Source of the DNA: Pseudomonas sp. RIT-PI-AD
GTDB taxonomy: Bacteria; Pseudomonadota; Gammaproteobacteria; Pseudomonadales; Pseudomonadaceae
Assembly (NCBI RefSeq): GCF_025642785.1
Contig: NZ_JANZKU010000007.1
Coordinates: 62,001-126,000, forward strand
DNA: 64,000 bases
Reading direction: 5' to 3'
Positions 17,059 to 24,557 of the stretch are shown here, piece after piece; the first letter of the stretch is position 1; every line of letters begins with the position of its first letter. The notes under the pieces are model-generated. The model searched no databases. It saw only the letters and a program-made list of their open reading frames with translations, and was not told where the DNA came from. Both the position numbers and the translations under genes were made by a program.

Positions 17059-17369
17059 CAGTCTTCCTCGTCCTTCAGGATCCGCCCGTCGTGGGCGTCC
17101 AGTTCCAATTCGCGCACCACCCCCGTGGGGGTGAGCAATTCCACTTCATACACATAGACCTCGTCCTCCTCCTCCAACTCCGCTTCCAACAGGATGGCGC
17201 CCGGGTAACGGGCCAGGGCCAGTTGCAGGATGCGGTCGAGGGGGACGATCACCCCGGACTCGCGCAGCTTCAGGGCGTCATCCTGGTTCAGGTCGCGGGC
17301 GCCGGCCTGGCAGACGCAGGCGCCGACGAGCAACGCGGCCAGGGCGCGACGACGGCCGCGGCTAGGCAT
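17058..17369 (-). CDS. PepSY-domain periplasmic protein (second of pair)
   Basis: A 103-residue protein with an N-terminal signal peptide ([19 protein letters not shown], cleavage near GARDL) and one PepSY domain with strongly acidic strands: [18 protein letters not shown] and [17 protein letters not shown]. It is a paralogue of the gene just upstream (shared RDL-x4-ALKLR and GRILK/GQILK segments). PepSY domains bind or inhibit extracytoplasmic partners; the acidic face could bind cations for the adjacent kinase, but this is inference. It overlaps both neighbours by one base, so the operon is translated as a chain. It corresponds to bqsQ by position. Confidence 0.8.
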   Translation of the reverse strand: MPSRGRRRALAALLVGACVCQAGARDLNQDDALKLRESGVIVPLDRILQLALARYPGAILLEAELEEEDEVYVYEVELLTPTGVVRELELDAHDGRILKDEED

Positions 17370-17677
17370 CAGTCATCCTGGTGGTCCTTGAGGATCTGCC
17401 CGCTGGCGGCATCCAGCTCCAGGTCCCATTGCAGGTTCTGCGGGTCGCGCAGTTCCACCTGGTAGATGTAGCGGCCATATTCCTCCTCCAGTTCGGTTTC
17501 GTTCACGCTGGCGCCCGGATGCTTGGCGATGGCCAGGGCGTTGAGTTTCTCGAAGGATTGGATGGTACCCGCGTCGCGCAGTTTCAGGGCTTCGTCCGGA
17601 CCGAGGTCACGGGCCTGGGCCAGGCCGGCGACGCTGACAAGGGCTGCGAGGGTAAGGGATGCGCTGAGTTTTTTCAT
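17369..17677 (-). CDS. PepSY-domain periplasmic protein (first of pair)
   Basis: A 102-residue protein: signal peptide MKKLSASLTLAALVSVAGLA with cleavage after AQA, then a PepSY domain (LEEEYGRYIYQVELRDPQ, WDLELDAASGQILKDHQDD). It is the promoter-proximal gene of the PepSY-PepSY-regulator-kinase operon and corresponds to bqsP by position. The ATG at 17677 has AGGAGA upstream. A longer open frame from 17791 lacks a ribosome-binding site and would bury the signal peptide, so it was rejected. It may help sense or buffer divalent cations in the periplasm; not shown by sequence. Confidence 0.82.
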   Translation of the reverse strand: MKKLSASLTLAALVSVAGLAQARDLGPDEALKLRDAGTIQSFEKLNALAIAKHPGASVNETELEEEYGRYIYQVELRDPQNLQWDLELDAASGQILKDHQDD

Positions 17678-17805
17678 GCTTATCTCCTGGAAAGGTCTGT
17701 TCGCCAGGTCCGAATACACGGGGTTCGGGACCGATGCGGTGTCGCGCATCGTCTCGTCCGTCACGTCCGTTGCGGGACCCAGGGTTGCCACGATAACCAG
17801 CCCGA

Positions 17806-17821
17806 CTTAACTCAACCTGAA
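17806..17821 (-). promoter_or_regulatory. BqsR/CarR-type direct-repeat box
   Basis: Read on the minus strand this is TTCAG-GTTGAG-TTAAG: two direct half-sites with a 6-base spacer, one mismatch from the TTAAG-N6-TTAAG motif reported for P. aeruginosa BqsR. It lies 129 bases upstream of the first PepSY start codon, in the only gap before the operon, and TATCGT follows 14 bases after an overlapping TTGAGT, which could be a promoter. Confidence 0.6.
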
Positions 17822-17933
17822 TGCCCCATGCCAGCGGTTCGGCGGGCCGATACCCCGTCATTCAGCGGCTGAAGCGGGCATCATCGGCCCGCCAGGCGCT
17901 TATAATCGCGGCCCCGCTCGAAGGAGGCCGCGC

Positions 17934-19013
17934 ATGAGCGCCATCCACACCGCCTTTCCCGCCCTCACCCTGCGCGCCGGCCGGCGCGCCTTGCAGCGCA
18001 TCCGCGAGCACGGCCTGCAACCCGCGGACGTGGGCATCCTGCCCGGCGCTGCCGGCGGCCCCAAGGGGCTGGGCATCCAGGGCCTGGACCTGGCGCTGTT
18101 CGCCGACTGGCTGCCACGCGCGCCCCGCGAGCGCACACTGATCGGCGCCTCGATCGGCTCCTGGCGGTTCGCCGCCGCCTGCCTGCCCGACCCCGCCGCG
18201 GGCATTCGCCGGCTCGGCGAGCTGTACACCGGGCAACGCTTCCGCAAGGGCGTGAGCATGGCCGAGGTGTCGCGCAGTTGCGTGCGCCTGCTGGACGACC
18301 TGCTCGAAGGCCAGGATGCCGCCTTGCTGGCCAATCCCCACTACCGCCTGAACGTCATGGTGGTCAGGAGCGGCGGCCTGCTCGCCGGCGATCATCGCGG
18401 CGCGCTCGGCCTGGGGCTGTCCTCGGTGATCGGCAACAACCTGCTGGGCCGCGACCGGCTCGGCCGGCATTTCGAGCGGATCATCCTCCACGACACGCGC
18501 CTGCCGCCGCCGCTCGCCGCCCTGGAGGACTTCCGCTCGCACTTCCATGCGCTGGACACCGGCAACCTGCGCCAGGCCCTGCTGGCCTCGGGCTCGATCC
18601 CGATGATCATGGAGGCCATCCGCGACATTCCGGGCGTCGGCCCCGGCACTTACCGCGACGGCGGCCTGCTGGACTATCACCTCGACCTGCCCTACCAGGG
18701 CGACGGCGTGGTGCTCTACCCGCACTTCACCGACAAGGTGATCCCCGGCTGGTTCGACAAGGGCCTGCCCTGGCGCCGCGGCGATGCCGACAGGCTGCAG
18801 GACGTGCTGCTCCTGGCGCCGTCGCGGGAATACCTGGCGCGCCTACCCCACGGCAAGCTGCCCGATCGCAAGGATTTCAAGCGCTACCTGGGCGACGACC
18901 AGGGTCGCGAGGCCTATTGGCGCCAGGCCATGGCCGAGAGCCAGCGGCTGGGCGACGCCTTCCTCGAACTGGCCGAGCGCGGCCGGCTCGGCGAACGCCT
19001 GCTGCCGCTCTGA
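17934..19013 (+). CDS. Patatin-like phospholipase domain protein
   Basis: A 359-residue protein with a patatin-type Ser-Asp dyad: an oxyanion loop GILPGAAGGPKGLG near residue 35, the nucleophile elbow LIGASIGSWR near residue 65 (GxSxG), and the Asp of YRDGGLLDYH near residue 243. Such enzymes hydrolyse acyl chains from lipids; substrate unknown. There is no signal peptide, so it is probably cytoplasmic. AAGGAGG precedes the ATG and a consensus TATAAT lies at 17901-17906, although the -35 region is poor. It is divergent from the BqsRS operon, and in PAO1 a patatin-like gene occupies a comparable place by my recollection. Confidence 0.85.
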   Translation: MSAIHTAFPALTLRAGRRALQRIREHGLQPADVGILPGAAGGPKGLGIQGLDLALFADWLPRAPRERTLIGASIGSWRFAAACLPDPAAGIRRLGELYTGQRFRKGVSMAEVSRSCVRLLDDLLEGQDAALLANPHYRLNVMVVRSGGLLAGDHRGALGLGLSSVIGNNLLGRDRLGRHFERIILHDTRLPPPLAALEDFRSHFHALDTGNLRQALLASGSIPMIMEAIRDIPGVGPGTYRDGGLLDYHLDLPYQGDGVVLYPHFTDKVIPGWFDKGLPWRRGDADRLQDVLLLAPSREYLARLPHGKLPDRKDFKRYLGDDQGREAYWRQAMAESQRLGDAFLELAERGRLGERLLPL

Positions 19014-19025
19014 TCCGCCGGGCGC

Positions 19026-20216
19026 TCAGCCTGGCTGGCCATCCGCCCTCGGCGTACACAACAAGCGCCCGTAATGCCGCACGAACAAGGCGAAGCCCAG
19101 CATCCACAGGGTACCCGCCAGCCACAAGGCCGGTTGCGGCCAGAACGGCAACAGGAACACCCGCGCCAACGCGGCGAGGTTCAGCGCGGCGAACGCCCAG
19201 GCCATCGCCGGATGGGGTCGCAGCGGCCGGCCGGTGTGGCCGAGGCTGACCCGCGCCAGCATCGCCAGGATCAGCCCGCCCATGCCGCCGACGCTCAGCG
19301 CGTGCAGCGGCAGGCTGCCGTCGACGATCAGGCCGGCATGCCACAGCGCCGCGCCGAACGCCGCCAGCACCAGCCAGAAGAACGCCAGGTGCAGCGACCA
19401 CAACAGCGGCACGCGCCAGATGCCCGGCCGGTACCAACGCAGCAGGCGTAGCGCTTGCGCCACGCCGAGGGCGCCATAGAGCAGCGCCAGGCCGGCCTGG
19501 GGACGCAGGCCGAAGGCGAAGACCTGGGTCAGCGCGGCGCCCAGGGACAGTGCCAGTATCGACCGCTCCAGCCAGGGCCAGGAAGGGCTCGGTGCCTGTT
19601 CCCCCAGGCCGCGCTGGGTGAAGAACGGCACCACCCGACCGCCGATCAGGCTCATCAATGCCGCCACCAGCCAGAGCGCGGCGAAGGCGGACCGCCGCTG
19701 CCAGCCCGGGTCCTCGCATACCAGGCCGGCGAGGAACAACCCGTCGCAGGCGGCCAGGAGCATGACCAGGGCCAGCACCGGATAATTGTTGCGCTGCCGC
19801 GCCTTCCACAGGCTGCGTCCCAGTGCCCAGGCCAGCGCCGGCAAGAAGGCGCACTCCAGGGGCAGCACCAGCGCCAATGGCGCGCCCAGCGCCCAGGCCA
19901 GGCGCGCCGCCAGCCAGAGCGCGGCGAGCGCCATCAGCGGCCTCCCGCGCAAACCGGGCTGGCCGGTCCAGTTCTGTACCGCGGTAAGCAGGAAGCCGGC
20001 GATGATCGCCATGCCGAAGCCGAACGGCATTTCATGGCGATGCCAGGTCAGCCAACCGCCCACCGGCTGCCAGTCGCCGAGCCAGCCGCGCAAGGCCAGC
20101 AGCCAGCCGAGTACCGCCAACGCGGCGAACGCCGCCCCGGCGAGAAAGAACGGCCGGAAGCCCAGGCGCCAGAGCGGTGCGGGCTGCAGCGCCCGTCCAG
20201 CGTCAGGCGACCACAC
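19026..20216 (-). CDS. nnrS: NnrS-family heme/copper membrane protein
   Basis: A 396-residue protein with about twelve hydrophobic helices. It matches NnrS, which reduces the cellular damage of nitric oxide. Family marks are PLWRLGFRPFFLAGAAFA at the start, LTWHRHEMPFGFGMAIIAGFLLTA, LIGGRVVPFFTQ and LHALSVGGMGGLILAMLARV, whose His residues are thought to bind metal. The GTG at 20216 was preferred to an earlier start because GGGGAGG lies about eight bases upstream. It overlaps the 3' end of ppyR by 14 bases and is the last gene of the fhp-ppyR-nnrS operon, so it should be induced by NO. Confidence 0.88.
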   Translation of the reverse strand: MWSPDAGRALQPAPLWRLGFRPFFLAGAAFAALAVLGWLLALRGWLGDWQPVGGWLTWHRHEMPFGFGMAIIAGFLLTAVQNWTGQPGLRGRPLMALAALWLAARLAWALGAPLALVLPLECAFLPALAWALGRSLWKARQRNNYPVLALVMLLAACDGLFLAGLVCEDPGWQRRSAFAALWLVAALMSLIGGRVVPFFTQRGLGEQAPSPSWPWLERSILALSLGAALTQVFAFGLRPQAGLALLYGALGVAQALRLLRWYRPGIWRVPLLWSLHLAFFWLVLAAFGAALWHAGLIVDGSLPLHALSVGGMGGLILAMLARVSLGHTGRPLRPHPAMAWAFAALNLAALARVFLLPFWPQPALWLAGTLWMLGFALFVRHYGRLLCTPRADGQPG

Positions 20217-20466
20217 AGCACACCTCCCCTTCGAAGCCTTGCAGGCGACCCTGGGCCAGCAGGCGCATGACATAGCCGATCTTCAGCAGACCCGGTCCGA
20301 TGACGGTGAGGGCGTGGGCCGCCACCAGGATCGGCAGGGCAAGGATGGAATCCAGCCCGTAGGCCAGCGTCAGCCCGGCGAGGGTCAGTGCGCAACCGGT
20401 CAGGAGCAGCCGATTGGCGACATGCAGGGCATGACGCGGGCATTGCAGGCGTTCGACGAGGGTCAT
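20203..20466 (-). CDS. ppyR: Small membrane protein, PpyR-like
   Basis: An 87-residue protein with two predicted membrane helices (LLLTGCALTLAGLTLAYGL and ILALPILVAAHALTVIG) and a short cytoplasmic tail with two adjacent Cys (GEVCCVVA). By position between fhp and nnrS it matches P. aeruginosa ppyR (PA2663), reported as affecting psl and pyoverdine expression. The ATG at 20466 was chosen because GGAG is spaced eight bases from it; a GTG at 20475 overlapping the fhp stop is the alternative. The place in an NO-induced operon suggests a link to NO defence, but its biochemical role is unclear. Confidence 0.75.
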   Translation of the reverse strand: MTLVERLQCPRHALHVANRLLLTGCALTLAGLTLAYGLDSILALPILVAAHALTVIGPGLLKIGYVMRLLAQGRLQGFEGEVCCVVA

Positions 20467-20471
20467 TCGCT

Positions 20472-21650
20472 TCACTCCAGGGCGGTGGCGGGCCCGAAAA
20501 ATTCGTAGTGGCAGCGGTCGTCCGCCACCCCCAGGTCACGCAAGTGGCGTTTGACCTGGGCCATGAACGGACGTGGCCCGAGGAAATACGCCTCCACTCG
20601 CCGCAGGTCCGGGAGCCAGGCGGCGAGGCGTTCGCGGGTCAGCAGGCCCTGCGCATCGGCCTGGTCGCCGTCCCGCGGCTCGCTGTAGCAGTAGAAGCGG
20701 CGCAGTTGCGGGTGGGCCGCGGCCACCCCATCCAGCCAGCCGCGGAACGCGTGCACGCCGCCATGCCGGGCACAGTGGATGAAATGCACCGCGCGCCCGC
20801 TGGGCAGGGCGGCTTCTAACATGGCCAGCGCCGGAGTGATGCCGACGCCGGCGCTGATCAGGGCCAAAGGATGGCTGCCGGGGCGCAGCACGAACTCGCC
20901 CGCGGGCGGGAACAGATCGATGCCATCGCCCTCGACGAAGCGCTCGTGGAGGGCGTTCGAGACCTTGCCGCCGGGCTCGCGCTTGACGCTGATGCGGTAG
21001 GTGGTGCCGTCGCCGAGCGCCGACAAGGAGTAGGTTCGGCGCATTTCCTCACCCTCTACCTGCAGCCGCAAGCCGACGTACTGGCCGGGGATGAACGCGG
21101 CGACCGGTCCGCCATCCTCGGGACGCCAATAGAACGAAGTGATTTCCTCGCTTTCGACGACCTTGCGCGCCAGCAGGAATCGCCGGGCACCTCGCCAGCC
21201 GCCGAGCGCCGCCGCGCTGGCGGCATAGAGTTCGTCTTCGCTGGCGATCAGCAGGTCGGCCAATTGCCGGTAGGCGACGGCCCAGGCGTCGATCACCGCA
21301 TCGGTGGTGACATCGGCTCCCAACACCTCGCGAATCGCCTGCAACAGGCAGGTGCCGACGATGGGGTAGTGCGCGGGTTGGATCTGCAAGGCCACATGCT
21401 TGTTGACGATGCGCGCCACCAACGGGCCCAGGGCATCCAGGCGGTCGATGTGCCGCGCATAGGCCAGCACTCCTTCGGCGAGGGCGCGGGGCTGCTCGCC
21501 GCTGGCCTGATGGGCCTGGTTGAACAGCGGGCGCACCTGCGGGTACTCGGCGAACATGATGCGATAAAAGTGGGTGGTCAGGGCTTCACCGGCGCTTTCG
21601 AGCAGCGGCACCGTGGCTTTTATCAACGCGCGTTGCGAGGGATCGAGCAT
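20472..21650 (-). CDS. fhp: Flavohemoglobin / nitric oxide dioxygenase
   Basis: A 392-residue flavohemoglobin that converts NO and oxygen to nitrate. The globin domain (1-140) has the distal Tyr29 (HFYRIMF) and proximal His85 (VNKHVALQI), followed by an FAD-binding domain (FIPGQYVGLRL, RRTYSLSA) and an NAD domain (LISAGVGITPALAMLEA, YFLGPRPFM). All three are complete. The ATG at 21650 has GGAGA upstream; the longer frame is discarded. It is first in the operon with ppyR and nnrS and divergent from fhpR, with a sigma-54 promoter in front. Confidence 0.96.
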   Translation of the reverse strand: MLDPSQRALIKATVPLLESAGEALTTHFYRIMFAEYPQVRPLFNQAHQASGEQPRALAEGVLAYARHIDRLDALGPLVARIVNKHVALQIQPAHYPIVGTCLLQAIREVLGADVTTDAVIDAWAVAYRQLADLLIASEDELYAASAAALGGWRGARRFLLARKVVESEEITSFYWRPEDGGPVAAFIPGQYVGLRLQVEGEEMRRTYSLSALGDGTTYRISVKREPGGKVSNALHERFVEGDGIDLFPPAGEFVLRPGSHPLALISAGVGITPALAMLEAALPSGRAVHFIHCARHGGVHAFRGWLDGVAAAHPQLRRFYCYSEPRDGDQADAQGLLTRERLAAWLPDLRRVEAYFLGPRPFMAQVKRHLRDLGVADDRCHYEFFGPATALE

Positions 21651-21701
21651 GCAAGGTCTCCGGGCAATGTCTTGTGATAGGGTTTGCCTCATCATTCGGA
21701 G

Positions 21702-21717
21702 TCCAGTTTTCGTGCCA
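21702..21717 (-). promoter_or_regulatory. Sigma-54 (-24/-12) promoter of fhp
   Basis: Read on the minus strand: TGGCACG-AAAA-CTGGA. The -24 element is a perfect match to TGGCACG; in the -12 element the G is kept but the following C is G. It lies about 52 bases before the fhp start and downstream of three FhpR-type operators, as expected for an enhancer-dependent promoter. Confidence 0.7.
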
Positions 21718-21758
21718 TCTATTTATTCTTTTATTTTCAATAACTTATGTTTAATAGT

Positions 21759-21769
21759 GTTTTTATGAC
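21759..21769. promoter_or_regulatory. FhpR/NorR-type operator 1
   Basis: GTTTTTATGAC fits the GT-N7-AC NorR core. It is the site closest to the fhp promoter, about 42 bases upstream of the -24 element. Confidence 0.6.
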
Positions 21770-21783
21770 TACTTTTCTTAAAA

Positions 21784-21794
21784 GTCATATCGAC
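21784..21794. promoter_or_regulatory. FhpR/NorR-type operator 2
   Basis: GTCATATCGAC fits GT-N7-AC. It starts 25 bases from operator 1. Part of it also forms a 7-base inverted repeat with 21764-21770 (TATGACT/AGTCATA). Confidence 0.6.
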
Positions 21795-21802
21795 AACATT
21801 GA

Positions 21803-21813
21803 GTCAAAATGAC
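21803..21813. promoter_or_regulatory. FhpR/NorR-type operator 3, over the fhpR start codon
   Basis: GTCA-AAA-TGAC is a perfect palindrome around the NorR core. It starts 19 bases from operator 2 and covers the fhpR ATG, so FhpR binding would also repress its own gene. Confidence 0.65.
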
Positions 21814-23356
21814 CACGAATCCCCTGCTTCAAGCGCTGCTGCCACTTGTGGACGATCTGGCCCGGGATCTCTCCGAACCCGAGCGTCACCGACGTCTGTT
21901 GCTGGCGTTGCGCGAGCTGATGCCCTGCGACGCGGTGGCTCTGTTGAAGCTCGAGGGGCAGCACCTGACGCCGCTGGCGGTGGATGGCCTGAGTGCCGAC
22001 ACCCTCGGCCGGCGCTTCCGGGTGGACGAACACCCGCGCCTCGCCGCGCTGCTGGAACGGCCCGGCGCCACCCGCTTCGCCGCCGACTGCCCGTTGCCCG
22101 ACCCCTACGACGGGCTGGTCGAGGGCCATGGCGGCCATCTGGAAGTGCACGACTGCCTGGGTTGCCCGCTGTACCTCGACGAACGCCCCTGGGGCCTGCT
22201 GACACTGGATGCCCTGGAGCCCTCGCGCTTCGGCCAGGTGGACCTGGATAACCTGGAAACCTTCGCCAGCCTGGCCGCGGCCACGGTCAAGGCCGGCGAA
22301 CGCTTCAACGGGCTGGCGCGGCGGATCGAGGATGAGCGGCAGCGTGCGGAGACCTATCGCCAGGCGGCGGCCGGCCAGCGCGAACGGGAAATGATCGGCC
22401 AGAGCGCGGCGCACAGGCGCCTGCTGGAGGAAGTCGCGCTGGTGGGCGCGAGCGAGCTGGGCGTGCTGATCCAGGGCGAGACCGGGGTCGGCAAGGAATT
22501 GGTGGCCCAGGCCCTGCACGCCGCGTCATCGCGAGCCTCGGCAGCGCTGATCAGCCTCAACTGCGCGGCGCTGCCGGATACCCTGGTGGAAAGCGAACTG
22601 TTCGGCCATGTGCGCGGCGCCTTCTCCGGCGCCCACGCCGAGCGCCGGGGCAAGTTCGAGCTGGCCGACGGCGGCACGCTGTTCCTAGACGAAGTCGGCG
22701 AGCTGCCGCTGGCGGCCCAGGCCAAGCTGCTGCGGGTCCTGCAAAGCGGCCAGTTGCAGCGGGTCGGTGCGGACCGCGAACACCACGTCGATGTCCGCGT
22801 ACTGGCCGCGACCAACCGCGACCTGGCGGAAGAAGTGCGCCAGGGGCGTTTTCGCGCCGACCTCTACCACCGCCTCAGCGTCTACCCGTTGCGCGTGCCG
22901 CCGTTGCGCGAACGCGGTCGCGACGTGCTCCTGCTGGCCGGCTACTTCCTCGAAGAGAACCGGCACCGTCTGGGCCTGCGCAGCCTGCGCCTGGGCCCGG
23001 AGGCACAGGCCGCGCTGCTGGCTTACGGCTGGCCGGGCAACGTGCGGGAGCTGGAGCACCTGATCGGCCGCGCCGCGCTCAAGGCCCTGGCAAGCAGCCG
23101 GGAGCGCCCGCGCATCCTCAGCCTGCAACCGGAGCACCTGGACCTGCCCCTGGCCAGCCCGGTCCGCGAGCCGGTCGCCTCGCCCTCCGCGCCAGTCCCG
23201 CGGGGCGATCTGAAAAGCGCGGTGGATGCCTACCAGCGCCAATTGATCGAAGCCTGCCTGCAACGCCATGCCGGCAACGGCGCCGCCGCCGCCCGCGAAC
23301 TCGGCCTGGACCGCGCCAACCTGCACCGGCTGGCGCGGCGCCTGGGCCTCAGGTAG
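21809..23356 (+). CDS. fhpR: NO-responsive sigma-54-dependent activator FhpR (NorR-like)
   Basis: A 515-residue enhancer-binding protein: GAF domain (1-170), AAA+ domain (about 195-430), and Fis-type helix-turn-helix at the end (AAARELGLDRANLHRLARRL). The GAF domain keeps the NorR iron ligands (Asp98, Asp101 in PDPYDGLV; Cys116 in VHDCLGCP), so it should sense NO through a mononuclear iron. Walker A is GETGVGKE (223-230), Walker B LFLDEVGELP. The sigma-54 contact loop reads GAFSGA (270-275) instead of the usual GAFTGA. It faces fhp and presumably activates it from the three operators in between. Confidence 0.94.
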   Translation: MTTNPLLQALLPLVDDLARDLSEPERHRRLLLALRELMPCDAVALLKLEGQHLTPLAVDGLSADTLGRRFRVDEHPRLAALLERPGATRFAADCPLPDPYDGLVEGHGGHLEVHDCLGCPLYLDERPWGLLTLDALEPSRFGQVDLDNLETFASLAAATVKAGERFNGLARRIEDERQRAETYRQAAAGQREREMIGQSAAHRRLLEEVALVGASELGVLIQGETGVGKELVAQALHAASSRASAALISLNCAALPDTLVESELFGHVRGAFSGAHAERRGKFELADGGTLFLDEVGELPLAAQAKLLRVLQSGQLQRVGADREHHVDVRVLAATNRDLAEEVRQGRFRADLYHRLSVYPLRVPPLRERGRDVLLLAGYFLEENRHRLGLRSLRLGPEAQAALLAYGWPGNVRELEHLIGRAALKALASSRERPRILSLQPEHLDLPLASPVREPVASPSAPVPRGDLKSAVDAYQRQLIEACLQRHAGNGAAAARELGLDRANLHRLARRLGLR

Positions 23357-23467
23357 CCGCGCCGTCGAACGTCGGGCGGGAGCTGGTACACTGCGCGCCT
23401 GCACCCTGGCCGCCACAAATGGTCGCCACCCCGCCCCGCCGGGCCTCATCTGACGAGCATCGCTGCC

Positions 23468-23824
23468 GTGGAACTGTTCAAAGAATTCATTTTCGAGGCC
23501 GCCCACCGGCTTCCCCATGTTCCCGCCGGACACAAGTGCGGGCGCCTGCACGGGCATTCGTTCCGGGTCGGCCTGCACATCGAAGGACCGGTCGACGCCC
23601 ATACCGGCTGGGTACGCGACTTTTCCGAGATCAAGGCGATCTTCAAGCCGCTCTACGAACGGCTCGACCACAACTACCTCAACGAGATTCCCGGCCTGGA
23701 GAACCCCACCAGCGAGGTGCTGGCCCAGTGGATCTGGCGCGAGCTCAAGCCCCTCCTGCCGGAACTGTGCAAGGTGCGGATCCACGAGACCTGCACCAGC
23801 GGCTGCGAATACCGCGGCGACTGA
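23468..23824 (+). CDS. queD: 6-carboxytetrahydropterin synthase QueD
   Basis: A 118-residue enzyme that makes 6-carboxy-tetrahydropterin from dihydroneopterin triphosphate for queuosine synthesis. The zinc ligands are visible: His13 (FEAAHRLP), His28 and His30 (CGRLHGHSF), with catalytic Cys24. [13 protein letters not shown] and [12 protein letters not shown] complete the family pattern. The start is GTG at 23468, with no strong ribosome-binding site. It follows fhpR by 111 bases on the same strand. Confidence 0.94.
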   Translation: MELFKEFIFEAAHRLPHVPAGHKCGRLHGHSFRVGLHIEGPVDAHTGWVRDFSEIKAIFKPLYERLDHNYLNEIPGLENPTSEVLAQWIWRELKPLLPELCKVRIHETCTSGCEYRGD

Positions 23825-23840
23825 GCGTCGCCGGAACGTG

Positions 23841-23867
23841 AAAAGGCCACCCGAAGGTGGCCTTTTT
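23841..23867. terminator. Bidirectional rho-independent terminator
   Basis: AAAAGGCCACC, loop CGAA, GGTGGCCTTTTT between the convergent queD and nfuA genes. T-runs occur on both strands. Confidence 0.92.
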
Positions 23868-23893
23868 CATGGCGTCGACTGCAAGTCCGCCGT

Positions 23894-24475
23894 TCAGTAG
23901 TAGGCGTTTTCCTTGTTGGTGTGATCGGTGACGTCACGCACCCCCTTCAATTGCGGGATGCGCTCCAGCAAGGTGCGCTCGATGCCTTCCTTGAGGGTCA
24001 CGTCGGCCTGGCCGCAGCCCTGGCAACCGCCGCCGAAGCGCAGGATCGCCACGTCCTCGTCGATGTCCACCAGGCTCACCTGGCCGCCGTGGCTGGCCAG
24101 GCCGGGATTGATTTCGGTCTGCAGGTAGTAGTTGATGCGCTCGCTAATCGGGCTGTCTTCGTTGACCATCGGCACCTTGGCGTTCGGCGCCTTGATGGTC
24201 AGTTGGCCGCCCATGCGATCGGTGGCGTAGTCGACCACCGCGTCTTCCAGGAAAGGCTCGCTGAGCCCATCGATCCAGGCGGTGAACTGGGCCAGCGCCA
24301 GGGGCGTGTCCTCGGGTTTTTCCTCGCCCGGCTTGCAGTAGGCGATGCAGGTTTCGGCGTACTGGGTGCCCGGCTGGGTGATGAACACGCGGATGCCGAT
24401 GCCGGAGGTGTTCTGCTTGGCCAGCAGGTCGGCCAGATAGCTCTGGGCGGCGTCGGTGATAGTGATGGCACTCAT
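23894..24475 (-). CDS. nfuA: Fe/S biogenesis protein NfuA
   Basis: A 193-residue iron-sulfur carrier: an N-terminal degenerate A-type scaffold domain ([27 protein letters not shown]) and a C-terminal Nfu domain with the cluster-binding CxxC in [19 protein letters not shown]. It hands 4Fe-4S clusters to target enzymes, especially under oxidative or iron stress. The ATG at 24475 starts the conserved [11 protein letters not shown]; a start nine codons earlier is less likely. The only open neighbour upstream is the acyltransferase gene on the same strand. Confidence 0.96.
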   Translation of the reverse strand: MSAITITDAAQSYLADLLAKQNTSGIGIRVFITQPGTQYAETCIAYCKPGEEKPEDTPLALAQFTAWIDGLSEPFLEDAVVDYATDRMGGQLTIKAPNAKVPMVNEDSPISERINYYLQTEINPGLASHGGQVSLVDIDEDVAILRFGGGCQGCGQADVTLKEGIERTLLERIPQLKGVRDVTDHTNKENAYY

Positions 24476-24557
24476 GGCAAACTCCTCGCAACAGGCTCGC
24501 AAACTGGCGGACAGTCTACGTCAATCGCCCTATATCGACAAAGTCCCAGTCTTTTAC

